Positions 1-5,623 of a stretch of DNA of 12,082 bases are shown piece by piece; positions within the stretch are counted from its first letter, which is position 1, and the number at the start of each line of letters is the position of its first letter. A model generated the notes under the pieces. The model did not search any database, was not told the DNA's origin, and saw nothing but the letters and a program-made list of their open reading frames with translations. The position numbers and the translations under genes were made by a program. The DNA comes from Methanocorpusculum sp. GTDB taxonomy: Archaea > Halobacteriota > Methanomicrobia > Methanomicrobiales > Methanocorpusculaceae. The stretch lies in the NCBI GenBank assembly GCA_029987045.1, contig DALTWN010000013.1:1-12082 (forward strand). The letters run 5' to 3'.

Positions 1-1
1 A

Positions 2-115
2 AAGAAAGTTGGCGGTCAACCGAACCACAAAGGGGCTACACGTGAACTTGTTGATAATCCGGATGAAGTGAAGATCTGTAGGTCGCCGGCTCAATTCCGG
101 CTGAGGCAGGATTGA
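2..115 (+). pseudogene. IS66-type transposase, N-terminal fragment (remnant)
   Basis: Reading from base 2 gives 37 codons up to TGA at 113-115, with no start in the window. The peptide begins KKVGGQPNHKGATRELVDNP and continues DEVKICRSP. The GGQPxHKGxT...LVDxPDE pattern is characteristic of the N-terminal region of IS66-like transposases (before the zinc-binding and DDE domains). In intact members a Cys-x-x-Cys zinc motif and several hundred residues follow. Here the frame ends 12 codons after the DEV, with no zinc motif, so the gene is broken or fused to unrelated DNA. The 5' part lies outside the window. No further transposase sequence is visible before the membrane protein gene that ends at 195. 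The family call rests on motif memory only. Confidence 0.6.
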
Positions 116-134
116 TCATCAGCGGCAGATGATC
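114..134. repeat. 7-bp inverted repeat beside the transposase scrap
   Basis: GATCATC (114-120) and GATGATC (128-134) are perfect inverted copies around a 7-base loop, AGCGGCA. It starts at the transposase fragment's stop codon and lies about 60 bases past the stop of the minus-strand membrane gene. There is no T-run after it on either strand, so it is not a convincing intrinsic terminator. It could be a transcript-end hairpin or a residue of the insertion element. Confidence 0.35.
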
Positions 135-194
135 TGAACCGATTGCATTTCCTTTTCCGTCTGTATTCGAGAGATGCTCCCAGATAATCCCGTA

Positions 195-1334
195 TCAGAG
201 CGGAATCCCTATTTTCCTGAGACCTTTCTGGATCCATCCGGAAAGGAAATAGCAGACGACGATGATCAGCACCGTGAAGATGAACAGCTGAGCGATATTG
301 ATCGGACTCATGCCGACTGCCGGGAATACCCAGAATCCGAGGAATCCGATGATGATCCACTGAAGACAATAGAATACCGTGATACGGTGGCTGACATTCT
401 CTGCGAACCGGTGGAGGCACGACGTTTCCTTCACTTTCCGCGTCAGGAAGAAGATCAGTGCTGAAAAGAACAGCATGAACGAAAGCGACCACAGGGCACC
501 CAGGAGTGTCTTGTTGTAGATGTCTCCGTTGTAGGTCGAGAAGAACGTGGTGATATCGATACCAAGCAGCATCGAGACCAGGGTAATGCCGGCGAAGGCG
601 ACCGCACCGATGAGCATGACAATGCCATAGAATTTCTCACGATGTTCTGTCTTCTGCAGGAACTGCGCGAACACGTATCCGGCAACCGGGAAAATCAGCC
701 ACTGCATGAACGGGAAGAACGAGTATCCTGTATCCTGGAAGACCAGCCATCCGATAAGATCCGATGCGATGATGTTGTCCGGGAAAATCAGTTTCGGGAT
801 GAACGCAGCGATAATCAGCAGGACCACGGAGATGGCAATGATAGTGATGTTCGAAAGCTTGAATTTACGTGCGGCCGCAAAGAACAGGAACACGAGCGTT
901 GCGAAGTTCAGGATATCGCAGCAGAACAGCCACCAGACCGCAGACTCGAAATATGCGGGATTCTGGTTTATCACGCCAAGAATGGTCAGGCTGATGGTAT
1001 TGGTAAGCAGCGCAAGAATGATGGCTGCGGCAAGGATGATTCCGGATCGTTTCAGAAGAAAACCGGGGGCCTTGTGCACCGAGTATGCCACCCCGAGACC
1101 CAGGCAGAACATGAACATGCATGCACCGATGACACCATCAGCCAACTCAAGAATCGTCGAAATTGCCGACTGGAACGAATCGAATCCGAGATGACTGACA
1201 CTGTAATCCTCAAGAAGCAGGCACCGTTCGAAGAGATGGACCGGTACAAGACCGAAGATGATGATCATCTTGATGAAATCGAAGTTGAATTGTCTTTTGG
1301 CATTCGGAAGCGTATTTTCAGCAGTTTCAGACAT
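195..1334 (-). CDS. Multi-pass membrane protein, acyltransferase-like
   Basis: A 379-residue integral membrane protein with about ten hydrophobic segments, roughly at residues 22-36, 58-87, 97-122, 131-156, 161-184, 205-226, 235-259, 276-298, 318-343 and 347-368. The start (DFIKMIIIFGLVPVH, with His33 in the first membrane segment), the FPFMQWLIFPVAGYVFAQF stretch (207-225) and the late FYCLQW (321-326) resemble membrane acyltransferases of the acyltransferase-3 / heparan-glucosaminide N-acetyltransferase type. These transfer acyl groups to sugars or lipids across the membrane. The late His usual in such Y-x-x-H-W motifs is Gln325 here, so activity is uncertain. No signal peptide is seen apart from the first membrane helix. 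The next upstream gene is also on the minus strand, 117 bp away. An AT-rich box about 27 bp before the ATG and no clear Shine-Dalgarno site suggest a leaderless message. Being a real gene is near certain; the family is a moderate call. Confidence 0.72.
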   Translation of the reverse strand: MSETAENTLPNAKRQFNFDFIKMIIIFGLVPVHLFERCLLLEDYSVSHLGFDSFQSAISTILELADGVIGACMFMFCLGLGVAYSVHKAPGFLLKRSGIILAAAIILALLTNTISLTILGVINQNPAYFESAVWWLFCCDILNFATLVFLFFAAARKFKLSNITIIAISVVLLIIAAFIPKLIFPDNIIASDLIGWLVFQDTGYSFFPFMQWLIFPVAGYVFAQFLQKTEHREKFYGIVMLIGAVAFAGITLVSMLLGIDITTFFSTYNGDIYNKTLLGALWSLSFMLFFSALIFFLTRKVKETSCLHRFAENVSHRITVFYCLQWIIIGFLGFWVFPAVGMSPINIAQLFIFTVLIIVVCYFLSGWIQKGLRKIGIPL

Positions 1335-1356
1335 CTGTCTTACTATTTTCCGTGTT

Positions 1357-1366
1357 ACATAATAAT
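1357..1366 (-). promoter_or_regulatory. Possible TATA box of the acyltransferase-like gene
   Basis: On the minus strand this reads CATTATTATG. Its centre is about 27 bp upstream of the ATG at 1334, which places the expected transcription start at or next to the start codon. The bases between have no good Shine-Dalgarno match, consistent with a leaderless transcript. Confidence 0.35.
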
Positions 1367-1445
1367 GGTAATTGCGAAGAGATTCTCTCTCCGAACGTAA
1401 GAATCAAAACTCCGCCGGGCATGCCTGTTTTTTGCAGAACCCGTG

Positions 1446-1451
1446 AAAAAA
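1446..1451 (-). terminator. Oligo-T stretch directly after a stop codon
   Basis: On the minus strand, six T follow the TAA stop of the upstream membrane gene (stop at 1452-1454). Oligo-T tracts in the non-template strand are the known signal for intrinsic archaeal termination. About 20-30 bases further on there is a GGCATGCC palindrome near 1418-1425 that may add structure. The next gene has its own promoter-like box, so the two genes may be separate units. Confidence 0.35.
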
Positions 1452-2477
1452 TTAGAATTTCGGGAGTTTTCTCTGCGAGTAAACCACGAAAGAAAGATAG
1501 ATCGCGATCAGAGCGACGATGCCTTCGAGCACTGCTCCAAGCATCGTTAATCCCATGGTAAAACCGGTATCGACAATGATCAGCACAAGACCCAGGAGGA
1601 TGAGCATGATGCCGGGCAATATTCTGGATTCCTTTCTGAGCATGGCGAAAAGACCGATACAGAGGAAGAGGATGCCAGTACCGATGAACATGGGTCCGGA
1701 ACAATAGAGGCAGAGGATATCGGTCACTCCCATCAGCAGAAACATGACCGGGGTGAACCGCATCCTGCCGACGGCAAAGAGCAGGATGGCTACAAAGATC
1801 AGCAGAACCGAACAGAGGGTCTGGATCGCCGATACCGTTTCCATCGGCAGCACGGTTTCTCCGAAGATATAGTAGAGCGTATATCCTGCACAGGAAAGAG
1901 CGAACAGCATGTAGCCTAAGACAGAGCCGGATGCCCTGAAGTCGGTCTGTTCGTCTGCCGTAAGCAGTTTGCGTCCCGGCAGGCTGAACCGTTCGCATGC
2001 ACAGGCGAAGGCATAGTAGAGAGACAGAACAGTAAGAATGCCGAAGAAGAGAATCAGGACAGCTGCGTTGTATTCTGTGAATGTCCGGATAATCCGCTGA
2101 ATGAACCAGATCAGCGGAATGAGGAATACCAGCCATTTCACGTTCTCCCTGGAGGTGAGTGTCACCAGTGCCACGAGAAGCATGAATCCCATGGCGACCG
2201 TGTTCCATGTCGGCGAAGAACTGAATGCATAGAACAGCTGGAGAAATCCCATCGTGAAGAAGCTGATTGCGATAAGGTCGCGGTTCCGCAGAACGACAAG
2301 GAGTGTGGCGACGATGAGCAGTCCGATACCGAATATCAGACTCTGCGTACTGCTCGGCGGAACGAATGTGGCGATACCGATGTTCGGTATCAGCGGAAGA
2401 AGGAAACTTGCAGCGACCAGGAAGAATCCTGCAGCCGCAAGATAGTTCCGTGCCTCGGTTCTGGCGGTTTCGTCCAT
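1452..2477 (-). CDS. Multi-pass membrane protein of unknown function
   Basis: A 341-residue, very hydrophobic protein with about ten predicted membrane helices. It has a short charged N-terminus (MDETARTEARN) and one larger polar loop around residues 165-185 (RFSLPGRKLLTADEQTDFRA) that may divide two halves. I see no catalytic motif and do not recognise a family. Helix-rich stretches such as FLLMGVTDILCLY and LILLGLVLIIVDTGF give no specific clue. The frame is open 20 codons further up, to an ATG at 2537. I chose the ATG at 2477 because the 2537 ATG lies inside a TATA-like TTTATATG, and because AAGGCGGT (2484-2491, minus strand), six bases before the 2477 ATG, looks like a modified Shine-Dalgarno site. 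It is divergent from ppx across 157 bp and upstream of the acyltransferase-like gene on the same strand. Confidence 0.75.
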   Translation of the reverse strand: MDETARTEARNYLAAAGFFLVAASFLLPLIPNIGIATFVPPSSTQSLIFGIGLLIVATLLVVLRNRDLIAISFFTMGFLQLFYAFSSSPTWNTVAMGFMLLVALVTLTSRENVKWLVFLIPLIWFIQRIIRTFTEYNAAVLILFFGILTVLSLYYAFACACERFSLPGRKLLTADEQTDFRASGSVLGYMLFALSCAGYTLYYIFGETVLPMETVSAIQTLCSVLLIFVAILLFAVGRMRFTPVMFLLMGVTDILCLYCSGPMFIGTGILFLCIGLFAMLRKESRILPGIMLILLGLVLIIVDTGFTMGLTMLGAVLEGIVALIAIYLSFVVYSQRKLPKF

Positions 2478-2534
2478 CAGAAGACCGCCTTCTGATCTGT
2501 ACTGATATGCATGAAGACATGTTATCTGTTCGTG

Positions 2535-2542
2535 CATATAAA
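2535..2542 (-). promoter_or_regulatory. TATA box for the unknown membrane protein gene
   Basis: On the minus strand this reads TTTATATG, close to the archaeal TATA consensus. Transcription would start about 25 bp downstream (near 2510-2513), giving a leader of roughly 35 bases that holds the AAGGCGGT ribosome-binding-like site. The box overlaps the more distal ATG at 2537, which argues against that ATG as start. Confidence 0.5.
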
Positions 2543-2604
2543 CGATCGTGACCGGTGAAAAAAAGAAGGGTTTTCTATCTTCTGGATCCTGCCTATCGAT
2601 GAGA

Positions 2605-2611
2605 CTTTATT
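2605..2611 (+). promoter_or_regulatory. Possible TATA box of the ppx-ppk1 operon
   Basis: CTTTATT in the plus direction is centred about 27 bp before the ppx ATG at 2635. The bases just before the ATG (CATAGAATAGAAC) contain no Shine-Dalgarno match. Together these suggest leaderless transcription starting at or near the ATG. The box is AT-rich but short, so this is a moderate call. Confidence 0.4.
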
Positions 2612-2634
2612 CCTTGACCGACATAGAATAGAAC

Positions 2635-3525
2635 ATGTATGCCGTCATCGATATAGGGTCGAATACCATCCGTCTGTCCCTGTATCATGTCCATGACGGG
2701 GCGATAACGCTCCTTGCGAACAAGAAGGTCACTGCAGGTCTTGCGGGATATGTCCAGAACGGCCATATGGTTGCGGAAGGAATCCGGCGGGGTGAAGAGG
2801 CGCTTTCGGAACTGACGACGTTCCTTTCCTATGTTCAGGTGAAGAAACGCATCTGTTTCGCGACGGCTCCCCTTCGCGGCATCGATAACGCCGAAGAAGT
2901 GCGGATGCGGTTTGAACGGATCTGCAATGCACCGGTCACTATCCTCTCCGGTGAAGAGGAAGCGGCGATCGATTTCATCGGCGTGAAACGGAACCTCGCA
3001 GACAGCGAAGGCCTGATCGTGGACATCGGCGGCGGCAGTACCGAACTCGTCTATTACGTCGATGGAACGGTCCGGTCTTCCTGCTCGATTCCGGTCGGGT
3101 CTCTTGTCATGTACCGCAACTGTGTACGGGACATCATTCCGACACCGGAGGAGATGACGCGCATCCGGGACACGGTATCCGCAGCACTCGCGGCATCTTC
3201 ACTGCCGGACAGGATTCCGGTCATCTGCGGTATCGGGGGAACCGTTCGCGGATGCGGAAGACTCCTCCGGCATCTTCTTCATGACAAGAAGAAATCACGG
3301 GAGTATACGCCGGAGGATATCGCGGGTCTCCTGGGCCGGGAACGGCATGCCCTGGCCGATTTCATCCTCCGGGAAGAACCGGACCGGATCCATACGATCG
3401 TTCCGGGAGCATGTATCCTGCTCGCGATAGCGGACCGGGTCCAGGCAAAACAGGTCCGGGTCAGCAGGACGGGTGTCCGAGAAGGATGTCTCATGCACTA
3501 TCTCGAAAGCGGAGAGGTGAACTAG
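2635..3525 (+). CDS. ppx: Exopolyphosphatase, Ppx/GppA family (short form)
   Basis: A 296-residue member of the Ppx/GppA phosphatases, which remove terminal phosphate from inorganic polyphosphate (some members instead hydrolyse pppGpp). It has the actin-like ATPase fold signatures in order: AVIDIGSNTIRLS (residues 3-15, phosphate loop 1), FATAPLRGIDNA (75-86), ILSGEEEA (103-110) and VDIGGGSTEL (129-138). By alignment to E. coli Ppx, Glu109 matches the general base Glu121, and Asp130, Gly132, Ser135 and Glu137 match Asp143, Gly145, Ser148 and Glu150, so the active site is complete. The ending SRTGVREGCL is also family-typical. It stops after the two actin-like subdomains, lacking the C-terminal helical domains of the 513-residue E. 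coli enzyme; such short forms are known. It is the first gene of an operon: its TAG is one base from the ppk1 start. GppA activity cannot be excluded from sequence. Confidence 0.93.
   Translation: MYAVIDIGSNTIRLSLYHVHDGAITLLANKKVTAGLAGYVQNGHMVAEGIRRGEEALSELTTFLSYVQVKKRICFATAPLRGIDNAEEVRMRFERICNAPVTILSGEEEAAIDFIGVKRNLADSEGLIVDIGGGSTELVYYVDGTVRSSCSIPVGSLVMYRNCVRDIIPTPEEMTRIRDTVSAALAASSLPDRIPVICGIGGTVRGCGRLLRHLLHDKKKSREYTPEDIAGLLGRERHALADFILREEPDRIHTIVPGACILLAIADRVQAKQVRVSRTGVREGCLMHYLESGEVN
3514..3520 (+). promoter_or_regulatory. Shine-Dalgarno site of the first ppk1
   Basis: GAGGTGA lies six bases before the ppk1 ATG and inside the last codons of ppx. It is a seven-base match to the complement of the archaeal 16S rRNA 3' end. 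In contrast to the leaderless-looking first gene, this internal gene has a strong site. That fits translation from a polycistronic ppx-ppk1 message. Confidence 0.75.
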
Positions 3526-3526
3526 A

Positions 3527-5581
3527 ATGGTGAAAGAACAGCGAACATATACCCAGAACCGGGAACTTTCCTGGCTGAAATTCAACGAACGCGTACTGCG
3601 GGAAGCGGAAGATCCGACCGTTCCGCTCCTCGAACGTCTGAAGTTCATCTCGATCTTCACGAGCAACCTGGATGAATTCTTCATGATCCGGGTCGGCAGT
3701 ATCTACGACATGATGGTCATGACGCCCGATATGGCCGACCTGAAATCGGGCATGACGCCGAAAGAGGAGCTCGAAGCGATCTTTCCTGCGGTAAAACCGC
3801 TCTATAAACTGAAAGAGAAGATCTACAAGAACGTCAGCAAGAAACTGAACGATATCGGTATCCGGAACTGCAGGATCGACGATCTGTCCGGTGACGAGAA
3901 GAAGTTCCTGAAGAAGGAATTCAAACTGTCCATCGCACCGGTCCTGTCTCCCCAGATCGTGGATACCCATCACCCGTTCCCGCATCTCCAGAACAATGTG
4001 CTGCATATCGGTGCGATTCTCAAGGACGGAAAGAAGAAGAAGGTGTTCGGCGTCATTCCGATTCCGCCGGGACTGCCGAGCATCATCATCATTCCGGGCA
4101 CGCATCTGCGCTATGTCCGTATCGAGGATCTGCTTCTCGACCGGCTGGATTCTCTCTTCAGCATGTATACCGTCAAGGAGAAGACGGTCTTCTGTGTCAC
4201 GCGGAATGCCGACGTGAGTCCGTCCGATGACGATTTCGGCGACAATACCGCCGATTTCCGGGTCATCATGCGCGACCTGCTGCTGAAACGGAAGAAGCTC
4301 GCACCGGTACGTCTGGAACTGGGAAGCAAGGTGAGCGAGGATTTCCAGCAGTATCTGTGCAAGATGCTTTCCCTGACTCCCATGCAGGTTTATACGACGA
4401 CGGCGCCGCTGAATCTTTCCTATGCCTTCGACCTGGAAAAGGAACTGTCGCCGAATGTCCGCACCCTGCTGACCTATCCGCCGTTCGTTCCCCGGATTCC
4501 CGCAGAACTTTCCGACAAGACACCGGTCATCAGACATCTTGCGAAACACGATGTCCTTCTCTCCTATCCGTTCGAGAGCATGAAACCGTTCCTGCGGATG
4601 GTCAAGGAAGCGGCATACGACAAGAGCGTCACGTCCATCAGGATCACCATCTATCGTCTCGCACGGAAAGCGAAACTCGTCGATTATCTCTGTGCCGCGG
4701 CGGAGAACGGTATCGATGTCACGGTCTTCATCGAACTTCGTGCACGGTTCGATGAACAGAACAACATCGACTGGTCGGAATGTCTCGAAGAGGCGGGATG
4801 CAGGATCATCTACGGATTCGAAGAGTTCAAGGTGCATTCGAAGATCTGTCTGATTACGCGCAAGGAACGCAGCGGAATCCGGTACTATACGCAGATAGGT
4901 ACCGGCAACTACAATGAAAAGACGAGCGAGCTGTATACGGATCTTGCCCTGATGAGCGCCGATCAGGAACTCGGTGCGGATGCCGACCGGTTCTTCAAGA
5001 ACATGGCAATGGCGAATCTCCGCGGCGAGTATACGCATCTGCTGGTAGCGCCGTTCGGTCTGAAGAATACGGTTCTCGACCTGATCGATGAAGAGATCGC
5101 CAAGGGCGACCGTGGCCGGATCATCGTCAAGATCAATTCACTGACCGAGATCGACATCATCGACCGGCTGAAAAAGGCATCGTGCGCCGGTGTCCGGATC
5201 GACCTGATCGTCAGAGGAATCTGCTGTATTATCCCGGGACTGCCGGATGAGACCGAGAACATCACCGTACGCAGCATCGTCGGCAGATTCCTCGAACACT
5301 CGAGGATCTATGTCTTCGGAGAAGGAAAGGAAGAGAAGATGTATATCGCGTCCGCCGATTTCATGACCCGCAACACGGACCGGAGAGTGGAAGTCGCATG
5401 CCCGGTCCTCGATGCCGCGATCCGTGCGAAGATCCATCACATTCTCGATCTGCTCCTTGCAGACAACACCAAGGCGCGAAGACTTCTCCCCGACAACACG
5501 TATGTCAGATTCCCGCAGGACGGACCTGCAGTGGATGCACAGGCATCCCTTCTTGCAGAACAGCAGACGGAAGAAGAATAA
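3527..5581 (+). CDS. ppk1: Polyphosphate kinase 1, canonical copy
   Basis: A 684-residue PPK1, which reversibly transfers the gamma phosphate of ATP to polyphosphate through a phosphohistidine. The order is typical: N domain from QNRELSWLKFNERV (10-23) with Asn47 in SNLDEFF (E. coli Asn45), head domain to about residue 320, then two phospholipase-D-like C domains. The key residues are all present: Arg377 in TIYRLA (E. coli Arg375), Arg407 in ARFDE (Arg405), the phosphorylated His437 in KVHSK (His435), Tyr in GTGNYNEKT (Tyr468), Arg563 in RGICC (Arg564) and His591 in EHSRI (His592). Full length is normal for the family. It is co-transcribed with ppx one base upstream and convergent with the second ppk1, 18 bp away. 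Pairing with an exopolyphosphatase points to a polyP make-and-break unit. The enzyme is cytoplasmic or membrane-associated. Confidence 0.96.
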   Translation: MVKEQRTYTQNRELSWLKFNERVLREAEDPTVPLLERLKFISIFTSNLDEFFMIRVGSIYDMMVMTPDMADLKSGMTPKEELEAIFPAVKPLYKLKEKIYKNVSKKLNDIGIRNCRIDDLSGDEKKFLKKEFKLSIAPVLSPQIVDTHHPFPHLQNNVLHIGAILKDGKKKKVFGVIPIPPGLPSIIIIPGTHLRYVRIEDLLLDRLDSLFSMYTVKEKTVFCVTRNADVSPSDDDFGDNTADFRVIMRDLLLKRKKLAPVRLELGSKVSEDFQQYLCKMLSLTPMQVYTTTAPLNLSYAFDLEKELSPNVRTLLTYPPFVPRIPAELSDKTPVIRHLAKHDVLLSYPFESMKPFLRMVKEAAYDKSVTSIRITIYRLARKAKLVDYLCAAAENGIDVTVFIELRARFDEQNNIDWSECLEEAGCRIIYGFEEFKVHSKICLITRKERSGIRYYTQIGTGNYNEKTSELYTDLALMSADQELGADADRFFKNMAMANLRGEYTHLLVAPFGLKNTVLDLIDEEIAKGDRGRIIVKINSLTEIDIIDRLKKASCAGVRIDLIVRGICCIIPGLPDETENITVRSIVGRFLEHSRIYVFGEGKEEKMYIASADFMTRNTDRRVEVACPVLDAAIRAKIHHILDLLLADNTKARRLLPDNTYVRFPQDGPAVDAQASLLAEQQTEEE

Positions 5582-5586
5582 CCGCG

Positions 5587-5623
5587 AAAAAAAGGAAGTT
5601 CAGGCCGCTTTCCGGCTGAACTT
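5587..5623. terminator. Hairpin terminator shared by the convergent ppk1 genes
   Basis: AAGTTCAG (5596-5603) pairs with CTGAACTT (5616-5623), and CCG (5605-5607) with CGG (5613-5615), with one bulged G: an 11-bp stem around a 5-base loop. On the minus strand it is followed within a few bases by seven T (complement of A at 5587-5593), a good intrinsic terminator for the second ppk1, whose TGA sits within the stem. On the plus strand the hairpin ends in CTTTTC, so it may also stop the ppx-ppk1 transcript. The hairpin takes in the last codons of the second ppk1. Confidence 0.6.

Noticed and set aside
80..110. 3' half of a tRNA (GCCGG-CTCAATT-CCGGC resembles a T arm after AGGTC)
   Set aside because: The T loop starts with C instead of T, no matching 5' acceptor strand or D arm is in the window, and the bases are better explained as codons of the transposase fragment.
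642..1400. 252-codon plus-strand frame opposite the acyltransferase-like gene
   Set aside because: It encodes a highly charged low-complexity peptide and is antisense to a clear membrane protein.
1327..2520. 397-codon frame overlapping the unknown membrane protein gene on the same strand
   Set aside because: Its product is Arg- and Ser-rich with no hydrophobic pattern, while the other frame gives a clean polytopic membrane protein with a TATA-like box and ribosome-binding-like site.
2478..2537. Longer N-terminus for the unknown membrane protein, from the ATG at 2537
   Set aside because: That ATG forms part of the TATA-like TTTATATG and would leave no leader or promoter in place; the extra 20 residues add nothing recognisable.
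3491..5038. 515-codon antisense open frame over the first ppk1
   Set aside because: It lies wholly opposite a well-conserved ppk1, its product is rich in Arg, His, Asp and Glu with no known motif, and it is explained by the codon bias of the real gene.
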